The notes under the pieces are model-generated. The model saw only the letters and a list, made by a program, of their open reading frames with translations, was not told the origin of the DNA and did not search any database. A stretch of 41,838 bases of DNA from RGIG3178 sp964533965 (GTDB lineage Bacteria > Bacillota > Clostridia > Christensenellales > QAND01), in assembly GCA_964533965.1 (NCBI GenBank), contig CAZHNN010000020.1, positions 1 to 41,838 of the forward strand. Reading direction: 5' to 3'. The position numbers and the translations under genes are program-made. Shown piece after piece: positions 15,758 through 24,054 of this stretch (its first letter is position 1; every line of letters begins with the position of its first letter).

Positions 15758-16432
15758 ATGGAAAGCGTCATAAAGAACCTGGTGATGGACCTTGGTGCAG
15801 ACGATTGCGGCATAGCAAACGTGGATCGTTTTGAGGAAGCGCCCGCAGGGTTCCATCCAAAGGACATCTATTCGGATTGCCAGTCCGCGATCGTATTCGT
15901 CAAGCGTTTGCCCAAGGGGTTACTTCAAGTGAACCCGCGGATCTGCTATACGCACGCGACAAGCGTCAGCGTTTCAGAGCTTGACCGTATCGCCTTTGCT
16001 GCAGCTGTCGGCATAGAGAAGCTTGGAGGGATGGCAATTCCCTTGCCTTCCGATGATCCGTACGACAGCTGGGATGAAGCGACGCTGACGGGCAGAGGCA
16101 TTTTGTCCATGCGGCATGCAGCAAAATTCGCAGGATTGGGCAGCCTTGGCAGGAATACGCTTTTGGTCCATCGTGATTTTGGCAATATGGTGAATATTGG
16201 AGCGGTTCTTACCAATTTGAATCTGACAAGTGACCCGCTATGCGAGGAATTCTGCCTTCCGTACTGCCACCATTGCATACAGGGTTGTCCGCAGCAGGCT
16301 TTGGATGGAACAACGGTAGATCAATCGCGCTGCAGGCCGTATACGTCCGTGATCAACGACAGGGGGTTTTCACTGTTCAACTGCAACAATTGCCGGCTTG
16401 CCTGTCCGCGAAGGTTTGGGGTAAACGGCTGA
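15758..16432 (+). CDS. Short QueG-like double [4Fe-4S] protein
   Basis: A 224-residue protein related to epoxyqueuosine reductase (COG1600-like). The N-terminal part has LGADDCGIANVDRF; the centre has LGSLGRNTLLVHRDFGN, a conserved QueG-type stretch. Cysteines 162, 166, 170, 173, 177 and 192, 209, 212, 216 (CxxC...CP patterns) suggest two clusters. True QueG enzymes are usually well over 300 residues, so this is a shorter relative of unproven function, perhaps an electron carrier or reductase. The start ATG at 15758 has GGAGG just upstream; a longer open frame reaching into the methyltransferase gene is an artefact. Confidence 0.75.
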   Translation: MESVIKNLVMDLGADDCGIANVDRFEEAPAGFHPKDIYSDCQSAIVFVKRLPKGLLQVNPRICYTHATSVSVSELDRIAFAAAVGIEKLGGMAIPLPSDDPYDSWDEATLTGRGILSMRHAAKFAGLGSLGRNTLLVHRDFGNMVNIGAVLTNLNLTSDPLCEEFCLPYCHHCIQGCPQQALDGTTVDQSRCRPYTSVINDRGFSLFNCNNCRLACPRRFGVNG

Positions 16433-16453
16433 TACTATAACACTTAAGATGTC

Positions 16454-16485
16454 GGAGCCGTTTTAGGTCGGCTCCTTTTCTTTTT
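16454..16485 (+). terminator. Terminator after the QueG-like gene
   Basis: ggagccg (16454-16460) / cggctcc (16469-16475), 7-bp perfect stem with an 8-base loop, followed by ttttcttttt. Confidence 0.85.
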
Positions 16486-16549
16486 CCAAAATCCAAAACG
16501 ATTGGATAAAGGTGTCTGCTCTCACGCATACTACGCGCGAGGTGATCCT

Positions 16550-18027
16550 ATGGAATCGATCTGGAGCAAAACCGTACAAATGCAGGAATTCCCGCAGCTT
16601 TCCGGCGACCTTACCACACAGGTAGCGATCATCGGCGGGGGACTGGCGGGAATCAATATCGCTNNNNNNNNNNTTATGAGTTGAATCGCCGTGGCGTGGA
16701 TGTCATCATTCTGGAAGCAAACCGAATCGGCAGTGGGCAGACGCGTAACACGACTGCCAAGATCACATCGCAGCACGGTCTGATGTATGCGCCGCTCGTA
16801 CGCGATTTAGGTGAAGAGCGTGCCCTTCAGTATGCCAAGGCCAACGAGAAGGCGATTGATGCATACAGAACCATCATCGGGGAGAACCACATCGACTGTG
16901 ATCTTAAAACACTACCCGCGCACTTGTATTCCAATGTCGAATCCGATGTTCTCGAAGAGGAAGCAGCAGCCGCGAGGCGTCTTGGCATCGATGCTTCCGT
17001 TTCGGATACAGCCGATCTTCCCTTTCCCGTAAAATCGGTGCTTCGGTTTGAAGATCAATCGATGTTTCATCCATTGAAATATATGAACGCCATCGCACAA
17101 GGACTCCGGATCTTTGAGAATACGTCGGTGCAAAAGGTGGAAGATCAGCGCATCCTTACGAACCGCGGTACAGTGCTTGCGGACTCCATCATCTTTGCCA
17201 CGCATTTCCCGTTCATCAATTTTCCCGGATATTATTTTTTGCGCATGTATCAGGAACGCTCCTACGTCATCGCGCTGGAAAACGCACAGAAGCTCGACGG
17301 CATGTACCTTGGCATCGACCAGAACGAAAGCTGGTCTTTGCGTAACCAACAAGAGTATCTCGTTTTCGGCGGCCCCGGGCACAAGACGGGTGACAACGCG
17401 AACGGAGGAAAATACGAACAACTTCGCACCGCCGCCGCCAAATTCTGGCCCCAAAGCCGTGAAACAGCCTATTGGTCGGCTCAGGATTGTATGACACTGG
17501 ACAATGTTCCCTACATAGGCCCCTATTCGTCCACCACGCCGAACTGGTATGTCGCGACGGGGTTCCGCAAGTGGGGAATGACCAGCTCGATGGTGAGTGC
17601 AATGATCCTATCCGACCTAATCGAGGGAAAACAAAATCCTTATGCGGAAGTCTTTTCTCCCCAGCGCTTTGAACCCAAAGCCTCCGCTAGCGAATTCATC
17701 AAGCTGGGTGCCACTGCTGCCAAAGGATTGACCAAGAGTTGGCTAGGCATTCCCCGCACGACGCTTGATGAGATTCCCATCGGGCATGGCGGCATCATCA
17801 CATACGAAGGCGACAAGGTGGGTGTCTATAAAGATGAGGACGGCCTTTGTTATGCCGTTTCCGTACATTGCCCGCATTTAGGATGCGAACTTTCCTGGAA
17901 CCCGGACGAAAAGTCTTGGGACTGCCCTTGTCACGGTTCCCGTTTTGATGCGAAGGGGCATCTTCTAAACAATCCGGCACAGGAGGACCTTGAAACTTTC
18001 TCCATCTCGCCTGATAACCCTGAGTAA
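16550..18027 (+). CDS. FAD oxidoreductase with C-terminal Rieske domain (crossed by N-gap)
   Basis: An FAD-dependent amine/amino-acid-oxidase-type (DAO) protein joined to a Rieske [2Fe-2S] domain, about 490 residues. The N-terminus (VAIIGGGLAGINIA) is the start of the FAD Rossmann fold; after the gap the chain continues YELNRRGVDVIILEA. The Rieske ligands are CPHLGC and CPCHGS near the C-terminus. The two halves are in different frames as written because ten Ns sit at 16664-16673; with the Ns removed and a one-base overlap, the Rossmann spacing is perfect. The ATG at 16550 follows GAGGTGAT. The reaction is unknown; family members oxidise small amines or act as thiol/electron-transfer enzymes. 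It lies between two terminators, so it is a single gene. Confidence 0.88.
16664..16673. other. Assembly gap, 10 Ns
   Basis: A run of exactly ten Ns inside the FAD-Rieske gene. Coding frame changes across it (upstream frame 2, downstream frame 1), so ten is not the true length. Confidence 0.98.
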
Positions 18028-18198
18028 AGTCTTATCCAGAGAAAACACAACCCTCAAAACAGAATCCATATCGCAGCATTGTCAAAGTATAAAATATTCC
18101 CGGACATCTTGCGTTTGGGAATTCTTTCTACTGTTACTCTTACATACAATTTGGGTAAGCGCAAGGCGTACGAATCTTGTGGAATTTGTGTAGCAATG

Positions 18199-18226
18199 TT
18201 GACAACATTTGTACTTCTGTTATACT
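18199..18226 (+). promoter_or_regulatory. Strong promoter of the amino acid ABC operon
   Basis: TTGACA (18199-18204) and TATACT (18221-18226) with a 16-base spacer, nearly consensus. The expected start is about 18233, only some 8 bases before a terminator-like hairpin. Confidence 0.75.
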
Positions 18227-18240
18227 ATTCACTAAGCATT

Positions 18241-18270
18241 GGCGCTTTGTTGTATACAAAGCGCCTTTTT
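18241..18270 (+). promoter_or_regulatory. Leader hairpin with T-tract (candidate attenuator)
   Basis: ggcgctttgt (18241-18250) and acaaagcgcc (18256-18265) form a perfect 10-bp stem with a 5-base loop, followed at once by TTTTT. This is the form of an intrinsic terminator, but it lies between the operon promoter and the first gene's GGGGG ribosome binding site (18276-18280). It could terminate read-through from upstream, attenuate the operon, or protect the 5' end of the mRNA. Confidence 0.7.
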
Positions 18271-18287
18271 GTATTGGGGGAACTCCT

Positions 18288-19013
18288 ATGATCAGATTGG
18301 TTAACGTTCACAAGAGCTTCGGAAATCAAGAAGTGCTCAAAGGCATTAACCTTTTTGTCGAGGAGGGCGAGAAGTTGGTCATCATCGGACCAAGTGGTTC
18401 GGGCAAAAGCACGCTGATTCGACTGATGAATTACTTAGAGGAGCCCACCTCCGGCGAGGTATATGTCCATACCCATCTGATGAGCCACAAGCGAAGAGCG
18501 TTTATCAACAAGATCCATTCCTCCATGGTATTCCAGCAGTTTAATCTCTATCCGCACCTGAGCGTGCTTGACAATCTTACGCTTGCACCTCGAAAACTCA
18601 AGAAGGTCTCCAAGAAAGATGCCGAAGAGTTGGCAATGCATTATCTCAAACGCGTTGGACTGGAACATAAGGCGCACGTTTACCCTTCCACACTTTCCGG
18701 CGGTCAGCAGCAGCGTATAGCCATAGCAAGAGCGCTGACCATGCAAAACCGCGTCCTTTTTTTCGACGAACCAACCTCTTCCCTGGATCCCGAAATGGTC
18801 CAGGAGGTGCTGGACGTTATGATAGAACTTTCCAAGGAAAAGAACTACACCATGGTGGTGGTCACCCACGAGATGGGCTTTGCCCGGCAGGTTGCCGACA
18901 GGGTGATCTTTTTGGATGGCGGCGTGATACTCGAAGAAGGCTCGCCCGAGCACTTCTTCACAAACCCGCAAAACGAGCGATGCAAGGCGTTTCTCAGCAA
19001 GATTTTGCGGTGA
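18288..19013 (+). CDS. Polar amino acid ABC transporter, ATP-binding protein
   Basis: A 241-residue GlnQ-type ATPase driving amino acid import at the inner face of the membrane. Walker A GPSGSGKST (34-42), Q-loop VFQQFNLYPH, signature LSGGQQQR, Walker B VLFFDEPTSSLDP and switch VVVTHEMGFA are all present. I start at ATG 18288 with GGGGG 7 bases upstream; a longer frame beginning upstream runs through the promoter and hairpin and is not real. It is followed by the binding protein and two permeases, an unusual order with the ATPase first. The hairpin leader described separately probably controls it. Confidence 0.95.
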   Translation: MIRLVNVHKSFGNQEVLKGINLFVEEGEKLVIIGPSGSGKSTLIRLMNYLEEPTSGEVYVHTHLMSHKRRAFINKIHSSMVFQQFNLYPHLSVLDNLTLAPRKLKKVSKKDAEELAMHYLKRVGLEHKAHVYPSTLSGGQQQRIAIARALTMQNRVLFFDEPTSSLDPEMVQEVLDVMIELSKEKNYTMVVVTHEMGFARQVADRVIFLDGGVILEEGSPEHFFTNPQNERCKAFLSKILR

Positions 19014-19112
19014 TGGATCATTTTGTCGCCCATGGATAGTTGGGAACAGTAAGCAAGATGCAAATGCAGCCCCATATAATTTGCATATTAATTCTTAAAG
19101 GAGGAAATGAAG

Positions 19113-19931
19113 ATGAGGAAAATGAAAAGGATTCTTACCCTGACGCTGGCCTGTCTGATGATGCTCTCCGGAATGCTCGTCCTGTCCGCTTGCGGCAGCG
19201 CAAAGCAGAGCAAGGGGAAATTAAAGGTGGGCGTGAAGAACAACGTGATCGGCTTTGGCTATCAGGATCCCGTGTCCAACGAGTACAAGGGCATGGAGAT
19301 CGAGCTGGCCAAAATGATCGCCGAGAAGCTGGGATATGACGGCGTGGAATTCACCGCCGTGACCGCAGCAACCCGTACTCAACTATTGGATGCCGGCACC
19401 ATCGATTGCGTCTTGGCTACCTTTACCATCACCGACGAGCGCAAAAAATCTTGGGATTTCTCCGACCCGTACTATACCGACGCCGTAACGGTGCTGGTGG
19501 AAAAGAAGTCTGGACTTACCAAGCTTGCTGACCTGAAGGGAAAGACCGTGGGTGTATCCACCGGATCCACATCCGCCAAAGCTCTTGCCACCGCTATGGC
19601 GACTGCCGGACTGGTCGACTCCTTTGACACCACCGCCACCTTCGTTCCAACTGCCTTCAAGGGCGTAAAATTCGTTGAGTTTACCGATTATCCCTCCATC
19701 TCCAGCGCCCTGAAAGCCGGAACTGTGGATGCCTTCTGCGTCGACAAATCCATACTCGCTACCTATTTGAACAGTGACCGTCAATACATTACCGAGAAGT
19801 TCTCCCCGCAGAATTACGGTGTAGCCACCAAAAAGGGTTCCACGCTTTCCTCCCAGATCGCGCCCCTGATCTCCGGTTGGCTCAAGGACGGCACGATATC
19901 GGGCCTGATCACCAAATACAATCTCCAGTAA
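19113..19931 (+). CDS. Polar amino acid ABC transporter, substrate-binding lipoprotein
   Basis: A 272-residue family-3 solute-binding protein. The signal peptide ends in a lipobox LSAC with the lipidated cysteine at residue 27, so it is anchored outside the membrane. The mature part opens LKVGVKNNVIGFGYQDP and has the family motifs KGMEIELAKMIAEKLGY, ERKKSWDFSDPYY and DLKGKTVGVSTGST. The specificity (glutamate, glutamine, aspartate, cystine or other) is not readable. AAAGGAGG lies 8 bases before ATG 19113; the ATG at 19107 is too close to it. A long stem-loop follows the stop codon before the permease gene. Confidence 0.95.
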   Translation: MRKMKRILTLTLACLMMLSGMLVLSACGSAKQSKGKLKVGVKNNVIGFGYQDPVSNEYKGMEIELAKMIAEKLGYDGVEFTAVTAATRTQLLDAGTIDCVLATFTITDERKKSWDFSDPYYTDAVTVLVEKKSGLTKLADLKGKTVGVSTGSTSAKALATAMATAGLVDSFDTTATFVPTAFKGVKFVEFTDYPSISSALKAGTVDAFCVDKSILATYLNSDRQYITEKFSPQNYGVATKKGSTLSSQIAPLISGWLKDGTISGLITKYNLQ

Positions 19932-19956
19932 TCTTAGGTTTGTTTTGTTGCAATGG

Positions 19957-19990
19957 CTGTCAGCACAGCGTCAAAGCGCTGTGCTGACAG
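19957..19990 (+). other. 14-bp perfect intercistronic stem-loop
   Basis: ctgtcagcacagcg (19957-19970) and cgctgtgctgacag (19977-19990) pair perfectly around a 6-base loop, between the binding-protein gene and the first permease gene. There is no T-tract directly after it, so it is more likely an mRNA-stabilising or read-through-reducing element than a full terminator. It would make binding protein more abundant than permease. Confidence 0.8.
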
Positions 19991-20017
19991 AGTATTTTCA
20001 CCAAAGGAGTTTTGTCG

Positions 20018-20830
20018 ATGTTCAAGGCTGAATCCTGGGCCGCCGTGTTTCGAGACCGCCAGGTCTTTGTCAATGGCTTGCTGGCCACCGTCGAAATGGC
20101 TTTGGTCGGTTTTGTGATTGCCTTTTTCTTAGGTGTGATATTCGTTCTGTTCGCGACATGCGGCAAAAAACCTTTGAGGCTACTAAACCGTATCTACGTG
20201 GAGTTTTTCCAGAACACGCCATTGATGCTGCAGGCACTCTTCCTGTTTTATGCGGTGACCTTTTCCGGCAATCACAGCTTCACGCCATTGGCAGCCGGTA
20301 TGATAGCCTTGGGCGTATACCACGGTGCGTATTTTTCCGAGGTCATCCGCGCCGGCATCGAAGCCATTCCCAAAGGCCAGTTTGAAGCTGCTTATTCCCA
20401 GGGCTTTACCTATCTTCAGAGCATGCGGTACATCATCGTGCCGCAGATCATCAAGATCATTCTGCCGCCGATGGTCAATCAGGTGGTGGCATTGATCAAG
20501 AACACTTCCTGCATGCTGCTCGTTGGCGGAGCGGTTGATCTGATTTCGGTGACCAATGCCTATGCGGTAGGCATGAGCACGGCCACGAATGCTGCGACGG
20601 CGTATGTTTTCAGCGGCTTGTTATTCTTTGCGATCTGCTTTCCACTATCCTCGCTGGCCAGTCGTTGGGAGCAGCGGATCAAGCAACGCGATCAACAGAG
20701 TAGCACTGTGGAAGCAAAGCATGCGCTGGACAACGTATCCGACGCGGAATTGGATCAAATCATCCTTGAAACTACGGTAAAGAGTTCATCGCCCACGTCA
20801 CATGCCAAGCCGGAAGGAGGAGATCGGTAA
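20018..20830 (+). CDS. Amino acid ABC transporter permease 1
   Basis: A 270-residue inner-membrane permease of the His/Glu/Gln/Arg family. It has hydrophobic helices from about residue 18 onward, the typical EFFQNTPLMLQALFLFY stretch, and the EAA loop EAAYSQGFTYLQSMRYIIVPQ that docks on the ATPase. The C-terminus has a charged cytoplasmic tail of about 45 residues rich in Ser, Asp and Glu, longer than usual. ATG 20018 has AAGGAG 8 bases upstream; TTG 20012 is too near. Its stop codon overlaps the next start by one base. Confidence 0.93.
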   Translation: MFKAESWAAVFRDRQVFVNGLLATVEMALVGFVIAFFLGVIFVLFATCGKKPLRLLNRIYVEFFQNTPLMLQALFLFYAVTFSGNHSFTPLAAGMIALGVYHGAYFSEVIRAGIEAIPKGQFEAAYSQGFTYLQSMRYIIVPQIIKIILPPMVNQVVALIKNTSCMLLVGGAVDLISVTNAYAVGMSTATNAATAYVFSGLLFFAICFPLSSLASRWEQRIKQRDQQSSTVEAKHALDNVSDAELDQIILETTVKSSSPTSHAKPEGGDR

Positions 20831-21588
20831 TGGGAGAGTTGAGCGCCAGCTTATCCATGCTCAGCAACGGCGGCTTGATGGGGTTCTTTTTCAAGGGCGT
20901 TGCATTTACCGTGGTCATTGCGTTCATTTCGATTGTGATCGGTTTTTTCTTCGGCTCCGTGCTATCTCTCGCCCGCAACTACTGCACCACCGGTGCAAAG
21001 CGCGTTTTTCGGTGGCTATCCACTGCTTACATCGAGCTTTTTCGCAACACTCCGCTGATGTTGTGGATGTTTATCTGCCTGGTAAGCTTCCCGGTGCCTT
21101 CCGTCTCCTATTCCTTTGCCCAAATGTTAGGATTGAGCAGTTCTGAAATTCAGCTGCTGCTCAAGGCCGTGGCGGCGCTGGTGTTGTTCACCTCATCCGT
21201 AATGGCGGAGATCATACGCGGCGGATTGAATGCCGTGGACAAGGGACAATTTGAGGCAGGCTATTCTCAGGGATTCACGTTTGTGCAGGTGCTCGTTTAC
21301 ATCATCCTACCCCAGGCATATCGGGCCATCATTCCCACCATGCTCAGTCAGGTCATCACGACCATCAAGGATACGTCCTATGTGGCCAATATCGCCTACA
21401 TCGAGTTTTTGGGTCGCGTATTCCGAATGATCCAACTGGCTCCCATGTATACCCATCAGGCCACCCAAAACGTCAGCGACGTGTTCGTTCTGTGTGGTAT
21501 GGCGTTCGTGATCTACTTCGCCATTAATTTCTCCATCTCTTGTGTGCTTCGAAGCATACAAAAGAAGCAGAGGATTGCCCATGTATAA
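20830..21588 (+). CDS. Amino acid ABC transporter permease 2
   Basis: A 252-residue second permease of the same family, forming a heterodimer with the preceding one. It has the matching ELFRNTPLMLWMFICLV and EAGYSQGFTFVQVLVYIILPQ motifs. The start ATG shares its A with the TAA of permease 1, and GGAGG lies upstream inside that gene, so translation is coupled. It is the last gene of the operon, followed by a terminator at 21674. Confidence 0.93.
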   Translation: MGELSASLSMLSNGGLMGFFFKGVAFTVVIAFISIVIGFFFGSVLSLARNYCTTGAKRVFRWLSTAYIELFRNTPLMLWMFICLVSFPVPSVSYSFAQMLGLSSSEIQLLLKAVAALVLFTSSVMAEIIRGGLNAVDKGQFEAGYSQGFTFVQVLVYIILPQAYRAIIPTMLSQVITTIKDTSYVANIAYIEFLGRVFRMIQLAPMYTHQATQNVSDVFVLCGMAFVIYFAINFSISCVLRSIQKKQRIAHV

Positions 21589-21673
21589 CATGATCATAGC
21601 TGATGGACCATATAGTTTGTTTTTTGGCTCGTACCACAAAGACATCCGTATCAAATCGCTATTGAATATTTTC

Positions 21674-21709
21674 GGGCTCGGACCTAACCTAGGGACCGAG
21701 TCTTTTTTT
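21674..21709 (+). terminator. Terminator of the amino acid ABC operon
   Basis: gctcgg (21676-21681) pairs with ccgagt (21696-21701) including one G-T pair; an inner CCTA/TAGG helix extends it with a small bulge. Tctttttttattt follows. Confidence 0.85.
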
Positions 21710-21771
21710 ATTTAGCAGGGGGTGTGGAGCATATGAAGTGCTTTGATTCTGTTTTGAAAGGCAATACATAC

Positions 21772-21799
21772 CTGACAAAAGCTTCAAAAAAAGTATAAT
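21772..21799 (+). promoter_or_regulatory. Promoter of the YyaL/DUF255 gene
   Basis: CTGACA (21772-21777) and a consensus TATAAT (21794-21799) separated by 16 bases. The leader to the GTG start is about 87 bases. Confidence 0.65.
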
Positions 21800-21892
21800 C
21801 AAAGAAAAAAAGGAGAGGCTATCAAGGCAATTACCTGCAAAATCTTCCCATCTACGTTACTTTTTTACTGTTATCCAATAGGAGGTGATGGT

Positions 21893-23950
21893 GTGGAAGA
21901 GTCCAAACGGATGGCAAACAGGCTAATCAGCGAAAACTCTCCGTACCTGCAGCAACATGCATACAACCCCGTATACTGGTATCCTTGGTGCGATGCCGCT
22001 TTTGAGAAGGCTCGGCGCGAGGATAAGCCCATATTCTTGAGCATCGGATACTCCACGTGTCACTGGTGCCATGTCATGGCGCACGAGTCGTTTGAGGACG
22101 AGGAAGTTGCCGCAGTATTGAACCAGCATTATGTTTGCATCAAGGTGGATAAGGAAGAAAGGCCGGATGTCGATTCGGTGTATATGTCTGCCTGCCAGGC
22201 CATGACAGGCAGTGGTGGATGGCCTTTGACCGTTCTCATGGGCGCTGATCAAAAGCCGTTTTTCATCGGCACTTATTTCCCCAAACATTCGAGGTTCGGG
22301 CAAGCGGGGCTTGTTGATTTGTTGATCTCCATTGCCCGTCAATGGCGCAGCGACAAGAAACGGCTTTTGGAAACGGGTGCAGAACTTGCTCATCTGTTGG
22401 AGGCATCCGAACAAAAGCGCGCTGTGGAGCCCACCAAGGATATCCTGAAAAACGCCGCTTCTCTGTTTACACGCATGTTCGACGGCAAAAACGGCGGATT
22501 CGGCGCGGCGCCAAAGTTCCCCGCCCCGCACAACCTTTTGTTTCTGATGCGTTATGGAAAACTGGAAAAGGACGAGCGTGCCCTTTCGATGGCGATGCAA
22601 ACACTTACACAGATGGCGCGTGGCGGCATTTTTGACCACATCGGCGGCGGGTTCTCACGCTATTCAACCGATCAGAAATGGCTCGTTCCGCATTTTGAAA
22701 AAATGCTCTACGACAACGCGATGCTGTCTATGGCATATTCCGAAGCGTATGGCATAAACAAATCACCTTTTTTTAGGCAGACACTCGAGCGTACGCTGCG
22801 ATATGTATTGCGTGAGCTTTCCTCCGAAGAGGGCGGCTTCTGCTGCGCGCAAGATGCAGACAGCGAAGGCGCAGAAGGCAGGTATTACGTCTTTACCCCA
22901 ACAGAGATCATCTCCGTATTGGGCGATGTGGATGGACCCTGGTTCAACCGTATGTATGACATTACGGAAGTGGGCAATTTTGAAGGAGCCAGCATAGCCA
23001 ATCTGCTCAGAAATCCATCCTATGAAAACGCGTATGACGAATCCAAGGTATTACTGAATAAGCTGTATCGCTACAGAAAACAGCGTGTGTCGTTGCACAG
23101 GGACGACAAGGTTCTGACGTCCTGGAATGCGCTGATGATTGCTGCCCTGTGCAATGCCGCCGTATCATTGGAGGATGACGTCTATCTGGAAGCGGCAAAG
23201 CTGGCGGAAGAATTCATCCACACTCATCTCATGCGGGACGACGGCAAGCTGCGGATCCGCTGGCGGGAGGGCGAAGCTAAGTTTGAAGGCCACATCGACG
23301 ATTACGCCTTCTATGCTTTCGCGCTTTTGACGCTATACAGGACAACATTTGATCCCAGCTACCTTGCACGTGCAATCAAAACCGCAGAGATCATGCTGGA
23401 TCTTTTCTTTGACGATAGGAACGGCGGATTTTATCTGTATGCCAAGGATGCCGAACAGCTCATTGTTCGCCCCAAAGAGGTATATGACGGAGCGATCCCA
23501 TCCGGAAATTCGATGGCGGCGCTGGTTCTTGGCAGGCTGAGCAAACTCACCGGCCAGGCGATTTGGCAGGATGCACACGAAAAGCAATTGCGCTATCTGG
23601 CTGCAAATGTGCAGGATTATCCCGTTGGACACAGCTTTGCGTTGCTGGCGATGTCCGAAGCGCTGTATCCTTCCAAAGAGCTTGTCTGCGTGGGCGCAAA
23701 GGACGCGGTCATCCCAACGGCGCAGCTTGTAAAGGTCAGCAGGGATCCCAATTTCACCACTTTGTTAAAAACGTATAAGAACGCAAATGTGTTGGGTGTT
23801 TGCTCACCGTGGACATATGAGTATCCGATCCCCTACGAGGGCTTGCAGTTTTATCTGTGCCAAAACAAGGCATGCTCCGCACCAGTATCCGATATCAACG
23901 AGGTGATCCGGCAGATTTCCGCCTCAGGTTCCACAGGATACATCCAATAG
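21893..23950 (+). CDS. Thioredoxin-domain protein, YyaL/DUF255 family
   Basis: A 685-residue cytoplasmic protein of the DUF255 (spermatogenesis-associated protein 20) family. The N-terminal thioredoxin-like domain has the conserved NRLISENSPYLQQHAYNPV opening, the CHWC pair at residues 56-59 and GGWPLTVLM. The remainder is an alpha/alpha toroid like those of N-acylglucosamine epimerases, with GGIFDHIGGGFSRY, WLVPHFEKMLYDNA and the CAQDADSEGAEG block. The function is unproven; epimerase-like or glycan-related activity has been suggested from fold alone. GTG 21893 follows GGAGGTGAT at 7 bases. An in-frame ATG 6 codons later is an alternative. Length is normal for the family. Confidence 0.93.
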   Translation: MEESKRMANRLISENSPYLQQHAYNPVYWYPWCDAAFEKARREDKPIFLSIGYSTCHWCHVMAHESFEDEEVAAVLNQHYVCIKVDKEERPDVDSVYMSACQAMTGSGGWPLTVLMGADQKPFFIGTYFPKHSRFGQAGLVDLLISIARQWRSDKKRLLETGAELAHLLEASEQKRAVEPTKDILKNAASLFTRMFDGKNGGFGAAPKFPAPHNLLFLMRYGKLEKDERALSMAMQTLTQMARGGIFDHIGGGFSRYSTDQKWLVPHFEKMLYDNAMLSMAYSEAYGINKSPFFRQTLERTLRYVLRELSSEEGGFCCAQDADSEGAEGRYYVFTPTEIISVLGDVDGPWFNRMYDITEVGNFEGASIANLLRNPSYENAYDESKVLLNKLYRYRKQRVSLHRDDKVLTSWNALMIAALCNAAVSLEDDVYLEAAKLAEEFIHTHLMRDDGKLRIRWREGEAKFEGHIDDYAFYAFALLTLYRTTFDPSYLARAIKTAEIMLDLFFDDRNGGFYLYAKDAEQLIVRPKEVYDGAIPSGNSMAALVLGRLSKLTGQAIWQDAHEKQLRYLAANVQDYPVGHSFALLAMSEALYPSKELVCVGAKDAVIPTAQLVKVSRDPNFTTLLKTYKNANVLGVCSPWTYEYPIPYEGLQFYLCQNKACSAPVSDINEVIRQISASGSTGYIQ

Positions 23951-24011
23951 CCATCGTACCCTTCTCACGACCCGCACACATGGAAGACAATCGCATATGG
24001 TAGAGCAGAAC

Positions 24012-24054
24012 AAGGGCGTTCACCGCAGGCTTCTAGCCAAAGAGTGCGCCCTTT
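24012..24054 (+). promoter_or_regulatory. Nested leader hairpin before asnB
   Basis: aagggcg (24012-24018) pairs with cgccctt (24047-24053), enclosing a small ggct-tct-agcc hairpin (24028-24038). A weak T-rich stretch (tttgcttt) follows and runs into the GGGGTGA ribosome binding site of asnB. The structure could act as an attenuator or cover the translation start region. Confidence 0.4.

Larger units (their letters stand above)
21589..21892. other. Intergenic region ABC operon / yyaL-like gene
   Basis: 304 bases holding the ABC operon terminator, the promoter at 21772-21799, and a stretch of about 90 leader bases before the GTG start at 21893. A 21-codon frame at 21733-21798 is discussed among the rejected items. 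Confidence 0.6.

Noticed and set aside
16502..16684. The FAD-Rieske region read as two separate genes
   Set aside because: The frame shift coincides exactly with the ten-N placeholder and the protein motifs join perfectly; this is an assembly artefact.
18079..18291. A 70-codon hydrophobic frame upstream of the amino acid ABC operon
   Set aside because: It contains the operon promoter and the leader hairpin, starts at TTG without ribosome binding site, and its hydrophobicity comes from the AT-rich promoter.
21733..21798. A 21-codon frame (ATG with GGAG nearby) before the YyaL gene
   Set aside because: Its second half is the -35 and -10 of the downstream promoter (21772-21799), so a translated peptide is unlikely.
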